The notes under the pieces are model-generated. The model was not told the DNA's origin and searched no databases. It saw only the letters and a list, made by a program, of their open reading frames with translations. Below, piece by piece: positions 1-5,178 of a stretch of DNA of 6,785 nt; position 1 is the stretch's first letter, and each line of letters begins with the position of its first letter. Source of the DNA: Verrucomicrobiota bacterium (GTDB lineage: Bacteria > Verrucomicrobiota > Verrucomicrobiia > Limisphaerales > CAIQOK01); the NCBI GenBank assembly GCA_025363535.1, contig JANYDP010000017.1, forward strand, positions 1 to 6,785, written 5' to 3'. The translations under genes and the position numbers were made by a program.

Positions 1-852
1 GCGATGGGTAAGTTGCAGTTGAATGATTCGGCGTTTGTCTATTCGTCGGAAAGTTCCGTGGCGCTAGGTTTTGGTTTCCGTTGCGGCTTCCTCGGTTTGT
101 TGCATTTGGAAATCGTGCAGGAACGTCTGCGCCGTGAATACAACATGGACATCATCGCGACGTATCCGAGCGTCATCTACAAAGTGATGATGAACGATGG
201 CACCATGAAGCAGGTAGATAATCCGGTGTTTATGCCCGATCCCAGCCACATAGCGAAGATTGAAGAGCCGATGGTTAAGGCGTTCGTGATCTGCCCGAAC
301 GAAAGCATCGGTGACTTGATGTCGTTGATTTCAGAAAAACGCGGCGCGGTGGATCACACGGAAACGCTCGACGCCCGGCGCGTCATGCTCACCAGCCGCC
401 TGCCGCTGAACGAAATCCTGATTGATTTTCATGACCGCATCAAAAGCATCACGCGCGGTTTTGGCTCGATGGATTATGAGTTCGACGGCGAAATGGAATC
501 CGACATGGTCAAGCTTGATCTGCTCGTGAACAGCGAACCGATGGACGCCTTTTCCTGCATCGTGCACCGTACCAAGGCGGAGGGCAGGGGGCGCACGTTG
601 GCCGAGAAGCTGAAAGAAGTCATCCCACGCCAGCAGTTCCAGGTGAAGATCCAGGCGGCCATCGGCGGCAAGATCGTCGCGTCGGAAGTCATCAGCGCGT
701 TCCGCAAGGACGTCACCGCCAAATGTTACGGCGGCGACATCTCGCGCAAACGCAAACTTTTGGAGAAGCAGAAGGAAGGTAAGAAGCGCATGAAATCCAT
801 CGGCAATGTGGACATCCCGCAGGAAGCTTTCATCGCGGTGTTAAAATCGTAG
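1..852 (+). CDS. lepA: Elongation factor 4 (LepA), C-terminal part, 5' end outside window
   Basis: Ribosome-associated translational GTPase that acts on the 70S ribosome (back-translocation and/or initiation-biogenesis roles are described for the family). The visible 283 residues lack the N-terminal GTP-binding domain and begin near the start of the second half of the roughly 600-residue family. The reading frame is open from base 1; the ATG at 4 is internal, not a start. Diagnostic segments: the very conserved GFGFRCGFLGLLHLEIVQER block near residues 23-42 of the fragment, the VDHTETLDARRVMLTSRLPLNEI stretch typical of the EF-G-like domain V, and the LepA-specific C-terminal domain with the Lys/Arg-rich CYGGDISRKRKLLEKQKEGK run and the ending VDIPQEAFIAVLK. 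Stop TAG at 850-852. The signal peptidase gene follows after 24 bp on the same strand, the classic lepA-lepB order, so the two are probably co-transcribed. No sign of decay. Confidence 0.97.
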   Translation, partial: AMGKLQLNDSAFVYSSESSVALGFGFRCGFLGLLHLEIVQERLRREYNMDIIATYPSVIYKVMMNDGTMKQVDNPVFMPDPSHIAKIEEPMVKAFVICPNESIGDLMSLISEKRGAVDHTETLDARRVMLTSRLPLNEILIDFHDRIKSITRGFGSMDYEFDGEMESDMVKLDLLVNSEPMDAFSCIVHRTKAEGRGRTLAEKLKEVIPRQQFQVKIQAAIGGKIVASEVISAFRKDVTAKCYGGDISRKRKLLEKQKEGKKRMKSIGNVDIPQEAFIAVLKS

Positions 853-876
853 AAACTGGAACAGCGAATTATTTTT

Positions 877-2109
877 ATGATTCAATGGTTTTTATCAAGC
901 ACGGTTCGGCAGGCGGATGGGATGTGCAAGCACGTCGAAAAACTGCTGCACCATCAACGCGACATCATGGCCCCCAAGGCGCTCGCGGAAGTGGAAGTCG
1001 CCGTGCGCGAAGTTCGGTCCGCGATCCAATCCAAAGCCGATCAGGCCACCCTGCAAAAGCAGATGGAGAATCTCGAAGTCGCGGCCGGCAAATGGGTGAA
1101 GCCGTATCCGAACGCCGCGTGGCGCGAAAACGTGGAGGTGCTGCTCGTGGCGCTGGCGGTGGCGCTCGGCATCCGCACGTTCTTTTTGCAGCCGTTCAAA
1201 ATTCCCACCGGTTCGATGCAGCCGACGTTGTTTGGCGTGAACTCGGACAATTTGATGAACACACCGGACTTCAAAATTCCCACCGGGTTGGCACGGATCA
1301 AGGAATGGTTTCAAGGTTCGTCGTATCTCGAGGTGATTGCCAAGGTGGACGGGGAATTGCAGCCCACCGAACCGCTGGTTCGATTCAAAACCGGGCACGT
1401 GCAAGTGGTAGAGCCGCCGGTGCGTTTTTTGATTTTCAATCTCAAGCAGACGATCTACCTCGGCGGCGTCGCGCATACGTTTTGGTTTCCGCCGGACTAT
1501 GGCGGGGCCACCTTGGAGCAGCGCGCGGGACTTTATCCGGGCCAGAGGTTTCACAAGGGCGACACGATTTTGAAATTGCGCGTGAATGCCGGCGATCATT
1601 TGTTTGTGGATCGGCTGACGTATAATTTCGTGCCGCCGGCGCGCGGGCAGATCGTGGTGTTTGAAACGAAGGGGATTCCGCAGGACATGCGCGATCCGTA
1701 CGGAATGCCGGATGACCAGTTTTACATTAAGCGCCTGGTGGGCTTGAGCGGTGAAAGCATTCAGATCGGCGACGACCGGCATCTACTCATTGACGGCAAA
1801 CGTCTTGATGCAAGCACGCCGCACTTTGAAAACGTCTATGGCTTTGATCCTAAAACGCCGCCGCGCGACAGCCATTTCTCGGGTCATGTCAGCGCCCGAA
1901 CTTCCGGCCAGCCCATCCCGCTATTCAAGGATGGATCAACGACGTATCAAGTGGGCGAAGGCAATGTGATGGTGATGGGTGACAACACGATGAACAGTCT
2001 GGACTCGCGCTTCTGGGGGGACTTTCCGGCGACGAGCATCATCGGTCGGGCGTTCTCCGTTTACTGGCCAATCACGGATCGTTTTGGCTGGAATTGTCTG
2101 GTGCATTGA
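877..2109 (+). CDS. lepB: Signal peptidase I (S26 family) with long N-terminal extension and a large insertion
   Basis: Membrane-bound serine protease that removes signal peptides from exported proteins on the periplasmic side; 410 residues, against about 324 for E. coli LepB. Order: an amphipathic, probably helical or coiled-coil cytoplasmic segment (about 15-72); one transmembrane helix (about 86-104); box B FKIPTGSMQPTL with catalytic Ser113; an extra region of about 115 residues (119-238); box C HLFVDRLTYNF (241-251); box D with catalytic Lys285 in YIKRLVG; box E GDNTMNSLDSRFWG (368-381). All catalytic boxes are intact. Ser-to-Lys distance is 172 residues, against about 55 in E. coli, because of the insertion. 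The ATG at 877 was chosen because it is the first in frame after lepA and includes the hydrophilic N-terminus; no good ribosome binding site precedes it, and a later Met (residue 16) is possible. The 24-bp gap implies an operon with lepA. A 17-bp direct repeat gives FKIPTG twice (residues 107-112 and 132-137). Confidence 0.95.
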   Translation: MIQWFLSSTVRQADGMCKHVEKLLHHQRDIMAPKALAEVEVAVREVRSAIQSKADQATLQKQMENLEVAAGKWVKPYPNAAWRENVEVLLVALAVALGIRTFFLQPFKIPTGSMQPTLFGVNSDNLMNTPDFKIPTGLARIKEWFQGSSYLEVIAKVDGELQPTEPLVRFKTGHVQVVEPPVRFLIFNLKQTIYLGGVAHTFWFPPDYGGATLEQRAGLYPGQRFHKGDTILKLRVNAGDHLFVDRLTYNFVPPARGQIVVFETKGIPQDMRDPYGMPDDQFYIKRLVGLSGESIQIGDDRHLLIDGKRLDASTPHFENVYGFDPKTPPRDSHFSGHVSARTSGQPIPLFKDGSTTYQVGEGNVMVMGDNTMNSLDSRFWGDFPATSIIGRAFSVYWPITDRFGWNCLVH

Positions 2110-2110
2110 A

Positions 2111-2163
2111 GTGTAGCGACGAGGCTGTGCCTCGAACGTCCGGCCGCCGGCCAGACACTACAC
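2111..2163. repeat. Palindromic three-way-junction element between convergent genes
   Basis: The 53 bp between the signal peptidase and histidine kinase genes are almost wholly self-complementary. An outer stem pairs GTGTAG (2111-2116) with CTACAC (2158-2163). Inside are two hairpins: CGAGGC-TGT-GCCTCG (2120-2134), and GTC/GAC plus GGCC/GGCC around a GCC loop with one C-A mismatch (2138-2156). Because the outer stem is GTGTAG on either strand, the element supplies the TAG stop of the minus-strand kinase. It may act as a bidirectional transcription end or RNA stabiliser between convergent genes, or be a copy of a dispersed palindromic repeat. No T-run follows on either strand, so it is not a canonical Rho-independent terminator. 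The pairing is seen directly; the role is inferred. Confidence 0.55.
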
Positions 2164-3345
2164 GCTCAAACTTGCTTTCTCTTCCGGCAGGGTAAAGTAA
2201 AACGCCGCGCCCTGGCCCGGTTCGCTTTCCACCCAGACTTTGCCGCCGTGGCCCTGCACGATGTGTTTGACGATGGCCAGTCCCAGGCCCGTGCCGCCTT
2301 GATCGCGCGAACGCGCCTTGTCCACGCGGTAAAATCTTTCAAACACGCGATCCAATGATTCTGCCGGAATGCCCGGGCCATCATCGCGCACACAGATTTG
2401 AATCATGCCGTCGTCCGTTCGCAGGGCGAGGATCCGCACGCTTCCTTCTGGCCGGCCGTATTTGATCGCGTTGCCGACGAGATTGCCGAGCAACTGATGC
2501 AAGCGGTTCGCGTCGGCTGATGCGGCGAGTTCTGGAAGTTCGTTCACCAAGGTCACGCGTTTGGCGGCGGCCTGCGTCTTGAAATCTTCAAGAACCTTTT
2601 CAACGAGCGGACGCAGGGCAACGGGTTGCAGAGTCATTTTCAACCGGCCGGATTCCAGTTCGGAAATCGTGAGCAGGTCTTCGATCAAAAACTGGAGCCG
2701 CCCGGAATTGCGGTGGATGGTTTCCAAAAATTTGGTGGCGACTTCGGGATTGTCCTTGGCGCCGTCGAGCAGCGTCTCCACGTAGCCGCGGATGAGTGAC
2801 AGCGGCGTGCGCAGTTCGTGGCTGACGTTGGCGACGAACTCCTCGCGGGTGCGCTCCAGTTGTTTCAGGCGGGTCAGGTCATGGAAGACGAGCAGCGTGC
2901 CTTGCGGGTTGCCGCCGGCACCGGTGATGGCGGCGGCGTTGACTTGCAGCCAGCGTTCGTTGAGGCCGCCGAGTTTCAAATCGTAACCGTCCACCTGCTT
3001 TTCTGTGGCGACGCGCGTGAGCAGGTCCGTGAGTTCGTGCTGCCGCAAAACCTCCAGCACGGTTCGGCCTCGAAGGTCTGAAGCCGTGCCGAAGAGGCCG
3101 GCGAAGGCGCGGTTGGCGAGCTGGATTTTGCCGTGTTCGTCCAGCAGCAACAGACCTTCGATCATGCTGTCAAACAGCGCGGTCTGCTGGGTTTGAATTT
3201 GCCCGGCGGCGCGCTGGTGTTCCTGCTGGAAGGCGGCGAACTCCACCCGCGCCGATTCGCGGGCGAGAAAATATTTCTGCCGCCAGCGCAAATGCACGAC
3301 GACAAGCGCGACCAGCGCGGTGACTGTCAGGATGGGCAAGACCAT
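2158..3345 (-). CDS. PhoR-like membrane-anchored PAS sensor histidine kinase
   Basis: Two-component sensor kinase of 395 residues, probably the partner that phosphorylates the adjacent PhoB-like regulator. Order: one N-terminal hydrophobic helix (about 2-18) followed by a basic stretch; a short helical linker; a PAS-type domain (about 55-160, starting FDSMIEGLLLLDEHGKI); the HisKA dimerisation domain with the H-box FVANVSHELRTPL and phospho-acceptor His176; the catalytic ATPase domain with N-box LLGNLVGNAIKYG (285-297), G1 DDGPGIP (321-327), F-box FERFYRVD (335-342) and G2 GGTGLGLAIVK (350-360). All kinase motifs are intact. There is no second membrane helix and no periplasmic loop, so the signal is likely intracellular, intramembrane, or relayed by a partner, as proposed for PhoR with the Pst/PhoU system; no pst or phoU gene is in the window. 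ATG at 3345 lies 9 bp after the regulator's stop and in the same frame, indicating an operon and probable translational coupling. The TAG stop lies in a palindromic element. PhoR-like identity rests on architecture, not on a search. Confidence 0.93.
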   Translation of the reverse strand: MVLPILTVTALVALVVVHLRWRQKYFLARESARVEFAAFQQEHQRAAGQIQTQQTALFDSMIEGLLLLDEHGKIQLANRAFAGLFGTASDLRGRTVLEVLRQHELTDLLTRVATEKQVDGYDLKLGGLNERWLQVNAAAITGAGGNPQGTLLVFHDLTRLKQLERTREEFVANVSHELRTPLSLIRGYVETLLDGAKDNPEVATKFLETIHRNSGRLQFLIEDLLTISELESGRLKMTLQPVALRPLVEKVLEDFKTQAAAKRVTLVNELPELAASADANRLHQLLGNLVGNAIKYGRPEGSVRILALRTDDGMIQICVRDDGPGIPAESLDRVFERFYRVDKARSRDQGGTGLGLAIVKHIVQGHGGKVWVESEPGQGAAFYFTLPEEKASLSV

Positions 3346-3346
3346 T

Positions 3347-3365
3347 CGATGAGGCTACGCCTCGA
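3347..3365. repeat. 19-bp palindromic motif at the regulator-kinase junction
   Basis: A small hairpin (GAGGC, loop TAC, GCCTC; 3351-3363) spans the TAG stop of the PhoB-like regulator and ends five bases before the ATG of the kinase. The 19 bp match 16 of 19 positions of 2117-2135 in the palindromic element at the other end of the kinase gene; the differences are one flank base and two loop bases. It could affect translation initiation of the kinase by folding next to its start, or be a small dispersed repeat. Match and pairing are seen in the sequence; any role is inferred. Confidence 0.5.
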
Positions 3366-4038
3366 CAAAACGATAGCCGACGCCGCGCACGGTATCGAGA
3401 TGTTTTGCCGCCGGCCCCAGTTTTTCGCGCAGCCGCCGCATGTGGGTGTCCACGGTGCGGGTGTCCACGAGGTTGTTGTATTCCCACACGTCGCGGAGCA
3501 GTTGTTCGCGGGACTGCACGCGGCCCCGGCGTTGAGCGAGGATGGTGACGAGCTTGAATTCGGTGGCCGTGAGTTCGATGGCTTTGCCACGCACGGAAAG
3601 AATATGACGGGGAACGTCAATGAGCAGTTCGCCGCACCGCAGGGTGTCCGCCGCTTCGGGTGCCGCCGGGCCGCGCTGGAGAATTTTTTTCACCCGCAGG
3701 ACCAGTTCGCGCGGGCTGAACGGTTTGGTGAGGTAATCGTCCGCGCCGAGTTCCAGGCCGAGCACGCGGTCTATCTCCGCCGCTCGGGCGGTGAGCATGA
3801 TGATGGGGATGCGGGCGGTGGCGGGATCGCGGCGCAATGTCTGGCAGACTTCCAGCCCGCTCATTTCGGGCAGCATCAGATCGAGGACGATGAGGTTGGG
3901 GGATTTGGTGCGGGCTTTGGTGAGCGCCTCCGCACCGTCCAAGGCGGTAAACACATCGTAGCCGGCCTGCTTCAAATTGAATTCGACCAGTTCGACGGCC
4001 TCGGGTTCGTCATCAACAACGAGAATTTTTGATCTCAC
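3355..4038 (-). CDS. PhoB-like response regulator (receiver + winged helix, OmpR/PhoB family)
   Basis: DNA-binding transcription regulator of 227 residues, close to the E. coli PhoB length (229), expected to be phosphorylated by the kinase encoded just downstream. Receiver domain (3-120): acidic pair Asp9-Asp10, phospho-acceptor Asp53 in IVLDLMLPE, switch Thr83 in IIMLTAR, Lys105 in YLTKPFSPREL. After a short linker comes the trans_reg_C winged helix (about 132-226), with ELTATEFKLVTILAQRRGRV, a DTRTVDTHMRRLREKLG recognition-helix segment and the usual end VRGVGYRFVEA. The GTG at 4038 was chosen because KILVVDDE follows two residues later, as in homologues, and gives family length; in-frame GTG at 4056 and TTG at 4092 exist, but they add an Arg-rich tail and the TTG would run into the upstream 11-bp repeat array. 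That array suggests autoregulation. The kinase follows in the same frame, separated by TAG and three codons. PhoB identity is inferred from architecture and pairing; other OmpR-family roles are possible. Confidence 0.93.
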   Translation of the reverse strand: MRSKILVVDDEPEAVELVEFNLKQAGYDVFTALDGAEALTKARTKSPNLIVLDLMLPEMSGLEVCQTLRRDPATARIPIIMLTARAAEIDRVLGLELGADDYLTKPFSPRELVLRVKKILQRGPAAPEAADTLRCGELLIDVPRHILSVRGKAIELTATEFKLVTILAQRRGRVQSREQLLRDVWEYNNLVDTRTVDTHMRRLREKLGPAAKHLDTVRGVGYRFVEA

Positions 4039-4080
4039 GCGGTCATTGAATACCACGCGGCCGTGGCGACGACAACGCCG

Positions 4081-4124
4081 GGATTGTGACAAGCAGGTGA
4101 CGGGCAGGAAACGGATGGGTGACG
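4081..4124 (-). promoter_or_regulatory. Candidate Pho-box-like operator: four 11-bp direct repeat units
   Basis: Read on the minus strand from 4124 to 4081, the DNA divides exactly into four 11-bp units: CGTCACC+CATC, CGTTTCC+TGCC, CGTCACC+TGCT, TGTCACA+ATCC. Units 1 and 3 share an identical heptamer, unit 2 differs at two positions and unit 4 at two. Heptamers with 4-bp spacers at an 11-bp period are the known geometry of PhoB/PhoP binding sites (E. coli CTGTCAT; actinobacterial GTTCACC). The array fills the space between the stop of the upstream receiver gene and a point 42 bp before the chosen GTG of the PhoB-like regulator, so it is a plausible autoregulatory operator. No clear -10 element lies at the distance typical of E. 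coli Pho promoters. Single CGTCACC heptamers occur elsewhere in the window (711, 4598 and 6708, plus strand), so the evidence is the periodicity, not the word. Confidence 0.45.
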
Positions 4125-4532
4125 TTAGGCGGCGGCGGTGGCGGCGGTGGGTCGGGAGGCCGCCGAATGTTCCAGAACACCTTTCACGCGATCCAGGATT
4201 TCGCTGAAATTAAACGGCTTGGTCAGATATTCATCGGCCCCGGATTCCAGTCCGGCAAAGCGGCTCAACTGGCTGGAGAGTCCCGACAGCACGACGATGG
4301 GGATGTCCGCCGTGTCGTGATTTTTTTTCAGGCATTCGCAGACCGCAAAACCGTCCATCTCCGGCATGATCAAATCGAGCAGGATCAAATCCGGCGCGAA
4401 GGAGCGGACTTTCTTGAGGGCGTCGGCACCATTGTCCGCCGTGCGCACGACAAAACCATTCTTGCTGAAACCCAGCCGCAACACGGTCAGCAGGTCGGTG
4501 TTGTCATCTACGATCAATATTTTATTTTGCAT
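4125..4532 (-). CDS. Stand-alone response regulator receiver protein, middle of cassette
   Basis: Single-domain CheY-like receiver of 135 residues with no output domain. Conserved residues: Asp9-Asp10 in KILIVDDN, phospho-acceptor Asp53 in LILLDLIMPEMDGF, Ser83 in the switch position (IVVLSG), and Lys105 in YLTKPFNFSEI, all in the same register as the PhoB-like regulator and the other receiver. After the last helix (about residue 122) the protein ends in a short Ser/Ala/Thr/Pro tail encoded by a GCC/ACC codon run. ATG at 4532 was chosen because the receiver starts three residues later; an in-frame TTG at 4580 would add 16 unrelated residues. It is 166 bp downstream of the other receiver gene and 86 bp upstream of the PhoB-like gene. 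Likely a phospho-relay intermediate, phosphate sink or protein-interaction switch for the neighbouring kinase; the real partner cannot be told from sequence. Confidence 0.92.
   Translation of the reverse strand: MQNKILIVDDNTDLLTVLRLGFSKNGFVVRTADNGADALKKVRSFAPDLILLDLIMPEMDGFAVCECLKKNHDTADIPIVVLSGLSSQLSRFAGLESGADEYLTKPFNFSEILDRVKGVLEHSAASRPTAATAAA
4128..4151 (-). repeat. GCC/ACC trinucleotide run encoding the Ala/Thr tail of the receiver
   Basis: Eight consecutive codons before the stop read, on the minus strand, CCC ACC GCC GCC ACC GCC and GCC GCC, giving PTAATAAA. Such a near-perfect triplet run can change length by slippage without shifting frame. It lies next to the 11-bp repeat array, so length changes would also alter the distance from the receiver domain to that array. 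The tail is outside the receiver fold and is probably disordered. Confidence 0.5.
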
Positions 4533-4636
4533 GACTGTAATTTGGTTCGGACACCCAAGGGCACGCCAATGGAGTCGCAAAAAAGCAAATGCAATGCCGT
4601 CACCAGGGCAGGAAGGAAAATTCCGGGGTTAGGTTA

Positions 4637-4665
4637 AAAATATCTGCAAAACATTAATGATTTAA
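4637..4665 (-). promoter_or_regulatory. Weak candidate promoter upstream of the middle receiver gene
   Basis: The 166-bp gap between the two stand-alone receiver genes contains a distinctly AT-rich patch (about 4634-4666) in otherwise GC-rich DNA. On the minus strand a TTAAAT (4665-4660), a 17-bp spacer and a TATTTT (4642-4637) resemble a sigma-70 promoter, matching 3/6 and 4/6 consensus bases, and would give a leader of about 100 nt before the ATG at 4532. An 8-bp palindrome CATTAATG (4652-4659) lies within the spacer. The rest of the gap holds nothing I can identify. Confidence 0.22.
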
Positions 4666-4698
4666 CGGTCTGGCGACGCTTCAAGCCAGCAGTGCCGC

Positions 4699-5088
4699 TC
4701 AAGCCGGAAACGCACTGTCCCGTTCTCTGAGCAAGGTTTCCACTTTTGAGACAAGCTGCCGGGGACTAAACGGCTTCGTCATGTAGTCGGTGGCACCCGA
4801 ATCCAGCCCCGCCAGCCGCCCCAGCTCTCCGGTCAAGCCGGTCAGCATGATGACCGGGATCGTGGCGGTGGTGACGTTGCGGCGGAGGATTTCACAAACG
4901 GCCAGACCGTCGAGCTTGGGCAGCATCAGATCCAGCAGGATCAAATCGGGTGTGATCGAACGCACCTTCCTCAAAGCCTCGACTCCGTCGAAGGCCGTGC
5001 CGATCGCAAACCCCGCCTGCTTCAAAGTGAAACTCAACAGTTCGACGAGATCCGCGTCATCGTCCACCACGAGGATTTTTTTTCTCAT
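4699..5088 (-). CDS. Stand-alone response regulator receiver protein, first of cassette
   Basis: Single-domain CheY-like receiver of 129 residues. Key residues: Asp9-Asp10-Asp11 in KILVVDDD, phospho-acceptor Asp53 in LILLDLMLPKLDGL, Thr83 in VIMLTG, Lys105 in YMTKPFSPRQL. It shares LKQAG and TKPFSPR blocks with the PhoB-like regulator, and the LDSGATDYMTKPF region resembles LESGADEYLTKPF of the other stand-alone receiver, so the three look like related copies. The chain ends about ten residues after the last helix, with no output domain. ATG at 5088 was chosen because the receiver begins at once; an in-frame GTG at 5115 adds nine residues with no domain value. No Shine-Dalgarno is visible. 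A 90-bp gap separates it from the upstream membrane-protein gene; that gap holds a possible two-unit relative of the Pho-like array. Probably part of the phosphotransfer network with the kinase downstream; partner unproven. Confidence 0.92.
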   Translation of the reverse strand: MRKKILVVDDDADLVELLSFTLKQAGFAIGTAFDGVEALRKVRSITPDLILLDLMLPKLDGLAVCEILRRNVTTATIPVIMLTGLTGELGRLAGLDSGATDYMTKPFSPRQLVSKVETLLRERDSAFPA

Positions 5089-5131
5089 GCGCCAATGTAG
5101 GCAGGCGCCGGCCACTGCTCCGTGGCGGCTG

Positions 5132-5149
5132 GGTTACGAACAGGTGAAC
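5132..5149 (-). promoter_or_regulatory. Possible two-unit 11-bp repeat upstream of the first receiver gene
   Basis: On the minus strand GTTCACC (5149-5143) and CGTAACC (5138-5132) begin exactly 11 bp apart, 43 bp upstream of the ATG at 5088. CGTAACC differs from the CGTCACC unit of the array at 4081-4124 by one base, and GTTCACC by two. Two degenerate units can arise by chance; this is reported only because spacing and position agree with the stronger array. The flanking CATAAATCAT (5160-5151) is AT-rich. Confidence 0.22.
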
Positions 5150-5178
5150 TATGATTTATGAGAGGCGTGGCTGGTTGA

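Noticed and set aside
1..852. ATG at position 4 as a true start of a short lepA
   Set aside because: The frame is open to the window edge and the peptide begins in the middle of the conserved family sequence, so the gene simply continues upstream.
895..1782. 295-codon open frame on the minus strand opposite lepB
   Set aside because: Low-complexity His/Arg-rich composition and no domain; the plus strand carries all signal peptidase catalytic boxes.
3133..4032. 299-codon open frame on the plus strand opposite the kinase and PhoB-like regulator
   Set aside because: Rich in His, Gly, Phe and Gln with no recognisable domain; it is the antisense shadow of two well-supported genes in GC-rich DNA.
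4036..4092. Longer version of the PhoB-like regulator starting at TTG 4092 or GTG 4056
   Set aside because: The added residues are Arg-rich and unlike receiver N-termini, the length would exceed the family norm, and the TTG version would overlap the 11-bp repeat array.
4598..4604. CGTCACC word on the plus strand between the two receiver genes
   Set aside because: Isolated copy in the opposite orientation with no 11-bp partner; similar single copies at 711 and 6708 lie inside coding sequence and show the background rate.
4670..4689. Hairpin CTGGC/GCCAG after the first receiver gene as a terminator
   Set aside because: Only five base pairs with a ten-base loop and no T-run downstream on the minus strand.
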